This document shows positions 8,679-16,539 of a stretch of DNA of 64,000 nucleotides, piece after piece. The stretch is from assembly GCF_016889425.1 (NCBI RefSeq), contig NZ_CP069513.1:558001-622000 (forward strand), read 5' to 3'. Each line of letters begins with the position of its first letter. The stretch's first letter is position 1. The translations under genes were made by a program, and so were the position numbers. The notes under the pieces are model-generated. The model searched no databases, had not been told where the DNA came from, and saw only the letters and a program-made list of their open reading frames with translations. This DNA comes from Corynebacterium amycolatum (GTDB lineage Bacteria; Actinomycetota; Actinomycetes; Mycobacteriales; Mycobacteriaceae).

Positions 8679-9788
8679 TCACTTCCCCGCAGTCTTGTCT
8701 GCACTCGCATCAGCACTCGCATCAGAGCCTGCACCAGAACCAGAACCAGCACCGCCACCGTAGAGAGCATCCGCAATGGCGCGGATGGCACGCGGCGACT
8801 GCGAGTCAAAGGACAGCAGCTGCGAATCCGGCACATCCACAACGGACTCATTCTGGCCCGCCGGGGTCTGCGCGATGCCCGGGATCTCCTTCAGACCTTC
8901 AATCCCGCCGACGGACTCCAGGCCACCGGTCATCACCAAGATGGTGTCGGGAGCCGCAGCGATCAGGGACTCCGGAGTAATCGGCGTGAACGCGCCCTGA
9001 ATACCAACGCCCTCGCCGGCATCAACACCGCCCAGACGAGTAATCAGAGAACGCCCACCCGAGTCCGGCCCTGCAATCATGGCCACACCGGTTCCGCGCA
9101 CGTAGAGGATCATCATCTTGCGGCCATCGGCCTTGGCGTGCGCGTACTCGGTCGCAGCCGCCAGCTCCTTGTCCAGGTGCTCCTTCACTGGGCCAACTTG
9201 GTCAGCCAGGCCGACTGCGGCCGCAACTTCGTCGATAAGCGTGTTGATGGTCTCGGGAGTGCGCTCGTCCGACACATGGACGACGGTGATCCCCGCTTTT
9301 TCAAACGTGTCGAACACGCGGCTGGGGCCAATCGAGCCATCGGTAATGATGAGCTCCGGCTTTAGCTTCATCACCGACTCAGCATTGACCGCATGCCCGC
9401 CGATAGTGAGGTTTGGCAGATCCTTTACCGCCGGGAAATCGGAGGCAGAGTCGCGCCCCACCAAACGGTCTCCAAGACCAAGTGTGTAGACCGAACGACT
9501 GAGTGCTCCCGCCCGGTCAAGCGTGAGAATACGCTGGTAGTCCTTACCTTCTGCCGGCTTCGGATCCTTTAGCAGCACTTCGGGGTTTTCCGAAGGCAGG
9601 TTCGCATGCGCGGCACCGTGAGCGGAAATGTTGTCGGCGCGCGGTACCGTCGTCACGCCAGCGCTTGACGACGATCCCTCTTCCCTCGCGGCATCATCGG
9701 AACCACAGGCGACTAGTCCTGCGACCAGGACAACACTCAGCAGTGTCCCGGCAAGGCTGCGAACGCGACAGGCAGGCACGGTGAACAT
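8679..9788 (-). CDS. hmuT: Heme-binding lipoprotein of the HmuTUV importer
   Basis: Extracellular, lipid-anchored heme receptor. A signal peptide ends in the lipobox LVAGLVAC (Cys28), then comes a Ser-rich linker and a class III periplasmic-binding fold. Candidate heme ligands are the His in LTIGGHAVNAES and the Tyr in MMILYVRGTG, matching the His/Tyr pair known in corynebacterial HmuT. The C terminus is low-complexity (Gly/Ser/Ala/Asp). Ribosome site GAGGGGGAAT is directly before the ATG. It is the first gene of the operon and reads away from the DtxR box. Confidence 0.94.
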   Translation of the reverse strand: MFTVPACRVRSLAGTLLSVVLVAGLVACGSDDAAREEGSSSSAGVTTVPRADNISAHGAAHANLPSENPEVLLKDPKPAEGKDYQRILTLDRAGALSRSVYTLGLGDRLVGRDSASDFPAVKDLPNLTIGGHAVNAESVMKLKPELIITDGSIGPSRVFDTFEKAGITVVHVSDERTPETINTLIDEVAAAVGLADQVGPVKEHLDKELAAATEYAHAKADGRKMMILYVRGTGVAMIAGPDSGGRSLITRLGGVDAGEGVGIQGAFTPITPESLIAAAPDTILVMTGGLESVGGIEGLKEIPGIAQTPAGQNESVVDVPDSQLLSFDSQSPRAIRAIADALYGGGAGSGSGAGSDASADASADKTAGK

Positions 9789-9906
9789 ATTCCCCCTCTG
9801 TGAGCTGACGCTGCACGGAGATAGACGACAAAAGAATGACTAAATAACGACTAACACTAGTAACAAAGAGCTTAGAAAGGACTTTGCTCTACTCACCCAA
9901 AGAATC

Positions 9907-9943
9907 TTAGGCTATCTTTTAGTTCTAGGTTAGCCTACCCTTA
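9907..9943. promoter_or_regulatory. DtxR iron box (9925-9943) with adjacent half-box
   Basis: CTAGGTTAGCCTACCCTTA at 9925-9943 matches 16 of 19 positions of the DtxR consensus. A second TTAGGCTA core sits at 9907-9914, about 18 bp away, so two dimers could bind. The site lies between hmuT and the divergent lipoprotein gene (9991), so iron-loaded DtxR should repress both directions. Confidence 0.82.
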
Positions 9944-9990
9944 AATAAACATAGTAATTTCTACAGTTTTTCGGAAGGACGTTACCTCCT

Positions 9991-10539
9991 ATGACTACTC
10001 GCACATTCCAGCGTCGCGCGGCTTTCCTGGCTATTCCGGCCGTCGCCGCACTTCCACTTCTCGCCGCCTGTGGCTCAGATGACCCAGACGGTGCCGCGCA
10101 GGATGCTGCCAACGCCTCGGAAACCACCAGTTCGGCTGAGGCTCAAGAAACCGACGCCCCCGCCCGTGAAGTAACCATGGAGGCCGAGCCGGTCAACGAC
10201 CTGTCCGAGGGCGATGTCATCACCGTCGACCTCGCTGGCCTCGACCCCGACTACGGCTACTACGCCGCACTCTGCGCCGCAGAGAAGGCTCCAGGCAACC
10301 CCGTCCCGGACTGCACCGGTGACCGCAGTGCCGGCACCCAGTCGCAGCAGTGGATTACCAAGAAGTCCGGTGGCACCACCACCATCGCCGACGACAACAC
10401 TGCGCACTTCGAGCTCAGCGTCGTCCCCACCGGTGAGGCCGTGGACTGTACTCAGCAGGAGTGCGTGCTGAAGCTCTTCGGCGACCACAGCGAGGGTTTC
10501 GAGGACATCACCGAAATCCCGGTTACTTTCGCAAAGTAG
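9991..10539 (+). CDS. Lipoprotein with a neocarzinostatin-like domain, divergent from hmuTUV
   Basis: A 182-residue exported lipoprotein with signal peptide and lipobox PLLAAC (Cys27), then an acidic Ser/Thr/Ala linker to about residue 60. The rest resembles the neocarzinostatin apoprotein beta-sandwich: LSEGDVITVDLAGLDPDYGYYAALCA, a C...PDC loop, and VDCTQQECVLKLFGDHSEG close to the family's VDCTxxxC element, with two likely disulfides. In actinomycetes this fold carries enediyne chromophores, but no such biosynthesis genes are nearby. Sharing an iron box with heme uptake, it is more likely a surface protein for heme or iron acquisition. The fold call is by eye. Confidence 0.65.
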   Translation: MTTRTFQRRAAFLAIPAVAALPLLAACGSDDPDGAAQDAANASETTSSAEAQETDAPAREVTMEAEPVNDLSEGDVITVDLAGLDPDYGYYAALCAAEKAPGNPVPDCTGDRSAGTQSQQWITKKSGGTTTIADDNTAHFELSVVPTGEAVDCTQQECVLKLFGDHSEGFEDITEIPVTFAK

Positions 10540-10583
10540 CCAAACCACACACGCGCAGGTGTCGCAGACCTAGGCTAAGAGCC

Positions 10584-11768
10584 ATGGAAACCGACCAGCC
10601 TGCGACTGCCAAAGAGGCGGCACCGCGCCGCATCACACTCCTGCCCGGCGACGGCATCGGCCCCGAAATCACCGATGCCTGCCGAGGACTCATCACCGGC
10701 GTCTTCCCCCACTGGGAACTGAAAGAGGCACAAATTGGCTGGTCACAATGGTGCGCGCACGGCAATCCCATCCCACAGGAGACCTGGGAAACACTAGAGC
10801 GCAGCGATGCCGCTCTCCTCGCGGCGATTACCTCCAAGCCCGCTCGCGAGGCCGAGGAAGAACTAGCACCGCATCTGAGCGGTACCGGCCTGACTTACCG
10901 CTCCCCTGTTCTCCAGCTGCGCCAACGCCTCGATCTTTTCGCCAACATCCGTCCGGTCACCCTGCCCGGCGCGGCTGCCGACTTCACCATCGTCCGCGAA
11001 AACACCGAGGGCCTCTACAGTCACGACTATCTCCTTCCGCCTCACGACGCCCCGGCCGACTCCTCGCACCACCACCTGTGGGCAGAGGTGGTGGAGGACT
11101 CGACGGTGGCTCGCGCCGTCGATAAGCATGGCGAAGTTGCGGTTTCTTTGCGCGTGACGACGTCCTTTGCGTGGCACCGCCTTGCGCGACAGGCGGCTAA
11201 GTTGGCTCTCGCGCGGCAGGCGGCAAACCCCGATTCGGAGGCCACGCCGACGGTGACGGTGGCGGACAAGCCGAATATCCTGCGGGACTCTGCGCATGTG
11301 ATTCGCGGGGCGGTTGAGCAGGTTGCGGAGGAGTATCCGCAGGTCGCATTCGATTTTGCCAATGCGGATGCCGTGGCAATGCAGCTGGTGACCGACCCGG
11401 CGCGCTTTGATGTCATCATCGCGGAGAACCTTATCGGCGACATTCTCAGTGACATCGGCGCTGGGCTGATTGGCGGGCTGGGGCTGGCGGCGTCGGCGAA
11501 TGTGGGCGATAACTTCGCGGTTTTCGAGCCGGTGCACGGTTCGGCACCTGACATTGCGGGTCGCGGCGTTGCTAACCCGGCTGCGTTTTTGCTCTCAGCG
11601 GCAATGTGCGCGGAACATCTTGGGCATCCGACCTCAGAGCTCGCACCGGCCGCCAAGCTGCACCAGGCCGTCTACGCCGCGACTCGCACCGCGCCGACGC
11701 TGGACCTCGGCGGCACCGCAACTACCAGCGACTTTGTGGCTGCAGTGCGGGCAGAGTTGGGGTTGTAG
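10584..11768 (+). CDS. Isocitrate/isopropylmalate dehydrogenase family protein (NAD-IDH-like)
   Basis: A 394-residue beta-decarboxylating dehydrogenase. Motifs are LLPGDGIGPEI at the N terminus, RENTEGLYSHDY (isocitrate-type rather than the LeuB ELTGGIY form), ADKPNILRDS with the catalytic lysine, ENLIGDILSDIGAGLIGG, and FEPVHGSAPDIAGRGVANP. Corynebacteria usually rely on a large monomeric isocitrate dehydrogenase, so this dimeric-type enzyme may be an extra isozyme or act on a related 2-hydroxyacid. ATG 10584 was chosen over upstream codons because TAGGCT (10571-10576) lies 7 nt before it, a leaderless arrangement. Confidence 0.8.
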   Translation: METDQPATAKEAAPRRITLLPGDGIGPEITDACRGLITGVFPHWELKEAQIGWSQWCAHGNPIPQETWETLERSDAALLAAITSKPAREAEEELAPHLSGTGLTYRSPVLQLRQRLDLFANIRPVTLPGAAADFTIVRENTEGLYSHDYLLPPHDAPADSSHHHLWAEVVEDSTVARAVDKHGEVAVSLRVTTSFAWHRLARQAAKLALARQAANPDSEATPTVTVADKPNILRDSAHVIRGAVEQVAEEYPQVAFDFANADAVAMQLVTDPARFDVIIAENLIGDILSDIGAGLIGGLGLAASANVGDNFAVFEPVHGSAPDIAGRGVANPAAFLLSAAMCAEHLGHPTSELAPAAKLHQAVYAATRTAPTLDLGGTATTSDFVAAVRAELGL

Positions 11769-11780
11769 GCCCCTCAGCTC

Positions 11781-12662
11781 CTACTGGAACTGGCTGAGGT
11801 CAATACCTTCCAGCGGATCGGACTCGCGGATGTCTTCCTCCGGCGGCAGCGGCACCTCGCAGAGTACAACTGCCGCACCACAGGGGTCCTGCACGGTTGC
11901 CAGCGGACCAAACTCGGTGGCCTGCGGGGCAACGAGCACGGAACCGCCCAGTTCCTCAGCCTTGGCGACAGCGGTGTCGATGTTCTCCACGCCGAGGTAC
12001 GCCAGCCAGCCGACGAAGCTCTTGTCGGCAGCATCGGTCTGCGCGGCAACCGAGCTGGCTACCAAACCTGCAAATGGTGCCCCGTCTTCCATCGCGACTG
12101 CGAAGGTGCCGTGCTCGTTCTTGTTGCGCACTGCGATTTCCCAGCCAAAGAAGTTGTGGTAGAAGTCCGCGACCTGCTCAAAGGTCTCCTCCGGGCCTGC
12201 AACCAGCTCGAACCACACCGGGGTGCCGGGCTCGCCCGCTGCAATGAAGGCCTGCTCACCCGGCTGTTCCAGCAGCCCAATGAGGCCGCCTGCGGGGTCG
12301 GAAACGACGGCCATCGTGGATCCGTCGACAAGCGGGGTCGGTTCCTGGAAGACCTCGGCGCCGAGCTCACGCGCCTTGTCGACGGCACCAGCGGCGGAGT
12401 CGACATGGAAGTTCACGCGCCACTGGTTGACGAAGGCATCCTCCGCGTCCTTATCGGCCTCAAGCAGTACCGACACCGGCATTCCGGACAGCATGGCAAC
12501 ACGGCGACCAGCGGAGGCCTCGCGGGCATCCTCATGGATTGGTGCGGTGTTGCGGTAGGCCCACCCGAGAACGCCGCGGTAGAAGCGCTCGGTCTTACGC
12601 GGTGCGGCGGAGAGCAGATCTACGCGCAGGGGCATGCCAAATTCGGCGGGAAATGCGGGCAT
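11781..12662 (-). CDS. VOC (glyoxalase/bleomycin resistance) superfamily protein with two domains
   Basis: 293 residues built of two vicinal-oxygen-chelate modules. The first starts GMPLRVDLLSAAPRKTERFY and the second PVWFELVAGPEETFEQVADF; each has the usual FYxxxxGW (FYRGVLGW, FYHNFFGW) and VxDPxG (VSDPAGGLIGLLE, VQDPCGAAVVL) elements. This two-module form is common in actinobacteria; substrate is unknown. It begins 3 nt after the S4-domain gene and is probably translated from the same mRNA. Confidence 0.85.
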   Translation of the reverse strand: MPAFPAEFGMPLRVDLLSAAPRKTERFYRGVLGWAYRNTAPIHEDAREASAGRRVAMLSGMPVSVLLEADKDAEDAFVNQWRVNFHVDSAAGAVDKARELGAEVFQEPTPLVDGSTMAVVSDPAGGLIGLLEQPGEQAFIAAGEPGTPVWFELVAGPEETFEQVADFYHNFFGWEIAVRNKNEHGTFAVAMEDGAPFAGLVASSVAAQTDAADKSFVGWLAYLGVENIDTAVAKAEELGGSVLVAPQATEFGPLATVQDPCGAAVVLCEVPLPPEEDIRESDPLEGIDLSQFQ

Positions 12663-12665
12663 GAG

Positions 12666-12959
12666 TTACAGGTTCCTCCACTTTTCAGGATCAAAGTCAT
12701 CATCGGCGGTGGCCTCATCAAAGTAGTCATCATCGACTTCATCGGCAGTGGCCACGCGTGCCGACATACCAGCAACAGAGACGACGTCCCCTGGACGCAG
12801 CACCTTGCCACGACGAGTGTCGACCTCACCGTCCACGCTGACCTGGCCCTCAGCAATGAGTTCTTTGGCCAGACCGCCCGTTTCCACCAGGTTTGCCAAC
12901 TTCAGGAATTGCCCGAGACGGATGGACTCATCCCGGATTGCGACATCGATAGGCTCCAT
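12666..12959 (-). CDS. Small S4-domain RNA-binding protein
   Basis: 97 residues. The S4 motif is clear: IRLGQFLKLANLVETGGLAKELIAEGQVSVDGEVDTRR followed by the GDVVSV strand, which places it in the YbcJ-like group of small S4 proteins thought to bind structured RNA. An acidic C-terminal tail (DDDYFDEATADDDFDP) follows. It is upstream of the VOC gene and divergent from the HPP gene at 13036. Confidence 0.88.
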   Translation of the reverse strand: MEPIDVAIRDESIRLGQFLKLANLVETGGLAKELIAEGQVSVDGEVDTRRGKVLRPGDVVSVAGMSARVATADEVDDDYFDEATADDDFDPEKWRNL

Positions 12960-13035
12960 GCCCTTAAGTGTGTCATATCCGGTAATAATCTCGAACCGCT
13001 ACGGAGATGAGGCAGCGCACCCTAACATCGTTCTC

Positions 13036-13563
13036 ATGTCTAATTCACGGTCTCCGAAGTGGCCCCGGATCGCCAGCGAAGCGCCACCCCGCCCGCCGCT
13101 GCGTCATATTGTCGCCGCTTCAGTGGCTGTGAGTTTGCCGCTTATGACCTTGGCGCTCATCTCAAACTCCATTTCCGACCTGCTGTTTTTGCCCCCTATT
13201 GGGGCCGCCATGGCCCTTATCGTCGGCGCACCGAACTTGCCCCTGGCACAACCGCGAAATGTTGTGGTTGGACACCTGATCGGCTGCATCACTGGCATCC
13301 TGCTCTCGCGACTTTTTGGTGTCTCCATCATCACCGCAGCAATCGCCGCCGGTATCGCATTCGCACTTATGCTCATTGCTCGGGCAGCTCACTCCCCAGC
13401 GACCGCTACCGCGATTGTCACCGCGCTGATGCCACACGGCCCCGGCATCAGCAACGACTTCCGTCTCCTTGGCTTCGTTTTCGCCTCTTCAATCATGATT
13501 GTGGCGTTGGGGATTCTCGCCAACCGGCTGCGCCGCCTTCGGTATCCGACGTACTGGTGGTAG
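13036..13563 (+). CDS. HPP-family integral membrane protein
   Basis: 175 residues with about four membrane helices. The HPP-family core is seen as PPIGAAMALIVGAPNLPLAQ followed by PRNVVVGHLIGCITG. Relatives have been linked to nitrite or ion movement in other organisms, but function here is open. ATG 13036 was chosen because TAACAT (13023-13028) lies exactly 7 nt upstream and no Shine-Dalgarno sequence is present; longer in-frame extensions run into the divergent S4 gene. Confidence 0.85.
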   Translation: MSNSRSPKWPRIASEAPPRPPLRHIVAASVAVSLPLMTLALISNSISDLLFLPPIGAAMALIVGAPNLPLAQPRNVVVGHLIGCITGILLSRLFGVSIITAAIAAGIAFALMLIARAAHSPATATAIVTALMPHGPGISNDFRLLGFVFASSIMIVALGILANRLRRLRYPTYWW

Positions 13564-13621
13564 GCGGATTCTGGGGCACGCACTCCGGCTAAATACGGCT
13601 ATCAGTGGGATAATGACACTC

Positions 13622-14317
13622 ATGCCAAAGCAGTGGATTAACAACACGACGACCGAAAAGATTGTCATCGTCGGCGCTGGTGGTTTTGGGCGCAACGTGG
13701 TCAGCTTCATCAAGGACATCAATGACTACGCAGCAGCCAACGGCCTACCAGCGCAGTGGGAAATCCTAGGCATTATCGATGATGGCGCCCCGGACATGAC
13801 ATTTTTCCACAAAATGGGCGTGCAGTTTTTAGGTAAGACCGACATCTTCGCGGACTTGCCCGAGGGGGTCTACTACACAGTCGCAATCGGCAGCGGTGCT
13901 GCTCGACGCTCGATTGCGCAACGCGCAGATGCCGCGGAGCTCGTGCCCGCGACTCTGGTTCACCCAGACACCAGCATTGGTGCGCTGGTCACGCTCGGCG
14001 AGGGCACGGTCATCTGCCCCGGAACACGTCTGACCTGCAATATTGAGGTAGGCAAGCACGCCCAAATCAATATGAATGTCACGATCGGCCACGATGCGGT
14101 GCTGCGAGACTACTGCACAATCTTCCCGCTCAATGCCGTGTCGGGCTTTGTCACGCTTGGCGAAGCCTGCACCCTAGGCGCCAACTCCGTAATCAACCCC
14201 GGCCTCACCGTCGGCGAGGGAGCGTACATCGGATCCGGAGCCGCAGTTACCAGAGACGTCGATGACTACTCCGTTGTCGCCGGTGTTCCCGCAAGTGTGA
14301 TTAAGAATCTTCGTTAG
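13622..14317 (+). CDS. pglD: PglD-like sugar O/N-acetyltransferase
   Basis: Probable acetyl-CoA:UDP-4-amino-sugar N-acetyltransferase. An N-terminal Rossmann part (KIVIVGAGGFGRNVVSFIKD) is followed by a left-handed beta-helix of hexapeptide repeats (TSIGALVTLGEGTVICPGTR and similar), with the likely catalytic His in NVTIGHDAVLRD, and ends VVAGVPASVIKNL as in PglD/NeuD. 231 residues. ATG 13622 has GATAAT (13609-13614) exactly 7 nt upstream, arguing for leaderless initiation; an in-frame ATG at 13613 is the alternative. Its 3' end overlaps the convergent pglC-like gene by 17 nt. It would acetylate the product of the PglE-like aminotransferase. Confidence 0.82.
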   Translation: MPKQWINNTTTEKIVIVGAGGFGRNVVSFIKDINDYAAANGLPAQWEILGIIDDGAPDMTFFHKMGVQFLGKTDIFADLPEGVYYTVAIGSGAARRSIAQRADAAELVPATLVHPDTSIGALVTLGEGTVICPGTRLTCNIEVGKHAQINMNVTIGHDAVLRDYCTIFPLNAVSGFVTLGEACTLGANSVINPGLTVGEGAYIGSGAAVTRDVDDYSVVAGVPASVIKNLR

Positions 14318-14966
14318 CGGAGACGTCCTTATCCGACGACCCATTGTTCGACGAACCGGTGAACTCAGTCATGGTCGCTTGACCCTCTTCTGAGATGCCT
14401 TCGCGCCTCAGCACCACCAAGATCGTGTCGAGCAGGATCTTTGCATCGAGCAGTAGCGACCAATTATCCACGTACTGCACGTCGTACTCGAAACGCTCTT
14501 CCCAGGTGATGCCATTGCGGCCCGAGACCTGGGCAAGCCCCGTAATTCCCGGTGGCACCTCATGGCGGCGTGCTTGGCGCGGCGAATAACGTTCTAGATA
14601 CTTCATGCGCAGCGGACGCGGACCAACGAGGCTCATATCGCCACGCAGAACGTTAAAGAGCTCCGGGAGCTCATCCAAGCTTGTGGACCGAAGGAATTTT
14701 CCTACCTGCGTGAGGCGGGACGCATCGTCGACAAACCCCTTTGCCGGATTGACGTGGTGCATCGTCCGGAACTTGAGGATATTAAACGGCTCACCATCCT
14801 GGCCCGGGCGTTCCTGGCGGAATAGGACTGGCTTCCCCATGGAAAGCCGTACTGCCAGCGCCGTAGCACCCATAACTGGCGACAGCACAATCAGGCCTGC
14901 TGCAGACGCCGCGACGTCGATGCCACGCTTAATTACCCGTTGCGCGCGGATGCTTAGTGAATCCAT
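14301..14966 (-). CDS. pglC: Initiating phosphoglycosyl transferase (PglC/WcaJ type)
   Basis: Transfers a phosphosugar from a UDP-sugar to undecaprenyl phosphate, starting repeat-unit assembly at the inner membrane face. 221 residues. One N-terminal re-entrant hydrophobic helix (IDVAASAAGLIVLSPVMGAT), then ILKFRTM, the catalytic TSLDELPELFNVLRGDMSLV with its Asp-Glu pair, and GPRPLRMKYL. It is the compact monotopic form like PglC, not the long WbaP form. A polar Ser/Asn/Asp tail ends the protein. It is the last gene of the leftward polysaccharide operon, 10 nt after the polymerase. Confidence 0.9.
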   Translation of the reverse strand: MDSLSIRAQRVIKRGIDVAASAAGLIVLSPVMGATALAVRLSMGKPVLFRQERPGQDGEPFNILKFRTMHHVNPAKGFVDDASRLTQVGKFLRSTSLDELPELFNVLRGDMSLVGPRPLRMKYLERYSPRQARRHEVPPGITGLAQVSGRNGITWEERFEYDVQYVDNWSLLLDAKILLDTILVVLRREGISEEGQATMTEFTGSSNNGSSDKDVSANEDS

Positions 14967-14976
14967 TGGTCATCTC

Positions 14977-16539
14977 CTACTTTTCGTTGAACATTTCGCG
15001 CAGAAGCTTTTCGGCACGCGCATCGACTTCCGCATTTGAACGGTTTCTGACCAACCAACCGATCGCACCCGCTGCACCAGCCGCAGCAAACGACGCTGCC
15101 GCAACGCGCAGTTTCTTGTTGTCATTCTTGTTGTCAGGCGCACTTTGCTTGACGACGGCCACCGCTGGCTCCAGCTCCGGCACAACCGGCTCCGCGGTAT
15201 CGGTGACCATGACTGGTTCGGGCTCGGCTGCGGGTTCTGGTTGCGGCTCCAGCTCTGGTTCTACCGATGCTGTGTCCTGCGCGCGGCACCGTAGGCTCAG
15301 CATTGCAAATGCTGCTGCAAAGCCAAATAGCCATAGCGAACGGGAATCGTAGTAGTAGCCGGAAAAAACCTGTGCCACAAGAACCGCTAACGCCACAGCT
15401 ACGGTCAGACCAGCTTGAAGAAACTTGAATAGGTGGCGACAAGCGATTGCCAACACAACCAGCACAATCACAAACAGACCGATTCCTATGACACCCGCTT
15501 CAGATCCGACTGTGTAGAAGATATTGTGCGGATGCTCCAGTGGACGTGAAGACCTCGGTGTCGACAGCACAACGAAGCTGTGCAGACCACCACCAAAGAT
15601 GCGGTGTTCACCCATGATTCGGAAAGCTTCATCGTGAAGATAACTACGCCCAGAATCATGTTCTTTTTCGAAGGTCAACTGGATAAAGCGCGTCTTAAAG
15701 TACTCTTCAATCTCGGTACCTGCGATGAATCGCGAGTATCCATACGCGACCGCTGCGGCGACAGCGACGTAAAAAACAGTCGCCCACTTCCAACCCCAGT
15801 GAAAAAACACAGCTATTGCGGTAAAGAGGACTACCACGGTGGTAGCAACCAGTACACCGCGGCTTCCCGACGCAACGAGACCGTAAGCAAATGGTGCAGC
15901 GAACAAGAGAGCTGCCCACATGAACTTACGCCACAGCATAAAAAACACAGCTGCCGCGATGCCGTACAGCATGAAACGGGCAAAGACATTCGGGCCACCG
16001 CCGAACGCAGTCATACGTCCGACATATTTCGGACCAGTAATGCCGCCGTAGAGAAAAATAAGCGAGCAAATGGCTATTGCTAACCACAGCCACACCAGTG
16101 CCTGAGGATGCAAATAGAACAGTATCGCTGCCATCGTGGCGATGAGTCCGAGCGTTATCAACGCAGTAACGACGGGAGCGACTTCGGCAGCTTCAGGAGC
16201 CCATAGTCCGGACAGCATCATCCATAACAGCCAGACATAGAACGCCACTAATGCCCACGCTGCAATCGGCCACTGTTTTACATTGCCAGCGCCTTTCATC
16301 GCGTTCAACCAACTCTGGCGCTGAGATTGAGGCGTGCCAACGGCGGTAAGGATTGCAACGATCACCAAAATCGACAATGCCAAAGATAAATCAGGAAGCG
16401 CTGCGGAGACATCCTTCATCGTCATGTCGCCAACGTAGAGAACACCAGCAAACATTCCTGCGGCCACCACAATAAATAGCGACTGCAGTATTGGTTTTCG
16501 CTGTTTTACAGCTTCTCCAGCTACCTCAGTAGAAGTCAT
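14977..16539 (-). CDS. O-antigen ligase/polymerase-like membrane protein (Wzy type) with acidic tail
   Basis: 520 residues with about ten to twelve membrane helices between residues 18 and 410, and an extracytoplasmic loop holding EHRIFGGGLHSFVVLS and LEHPHNIFYTVGSEAG, the usual Wzy_C pattern. The last ~110 residues are unusual: a Pro/Glu-rich stretch (VEPELEPQPEPAAEPEPV), then a further hydrophobic helix and a charged end (EKLLREMFNEK). It should polymerise lipid-linked repeat units outside the membrane. The start overlaps the PglE-like gene by 4 nt (ATGA). Confidence 0.85.
   Translation of the reverse strand: MTSTEVAGEAVKQRKPILQSLFIVVAAGMFAGVLYVGDMTMKDVSAALPDLSLALSILVIVAILTAVGTPQSQRQSWLNAMKGAGNVKQWPIAAWALVAFYVWLLWMMLSGLWAPEAAEVAPVVTALITLGLIATMAAILFYLHPQALVWLWLAIAICSLIFLYGGITGPKYVGRMTAFGGGPNVFARFMLYGIAAAVFFMLWRKFMWAALLFAAPFAYGLVASGSRGVLVATTVVVLFTAIAVFFHWGWKWATVFYVAVAAAVAYGYSRFIAGTEIEEYFKTRFIQLTFEKEHDSGRSYLHDEAFRIMGEHRIFGGGLHSFVVLSTPRSSRPLEHPHNIFYTVGSEAGVIGIGLFVIVLVVLAIACRHLFKFLQAGLTVAVALAVLVAQVFSGYYYDSRSLWLFGFAAAFAMLSLRCRAQDTASVEPELEPQPEPAAEPEPVMVTDTAEPVVPELEPAVAVVKQSAPDNKNDNKKLRVAAASFAAAGAAGAIGWLVRNRSNAEVDARAEKLLREMFNEK

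Noticed and set aside
9991..10539. Enediyne antibiotic carrier protein
   Set aside because: The fold resembles neocarzinostatin, but there is a lipobox, an iron box, and no polyketide or chromophore genes nearby.
12111..13010. 299-codon plus-strand frame opposite the VOC and S4 genes
   Set aside because: It is a shadow of two well-recognised genes and shows no domain or ribosome site.
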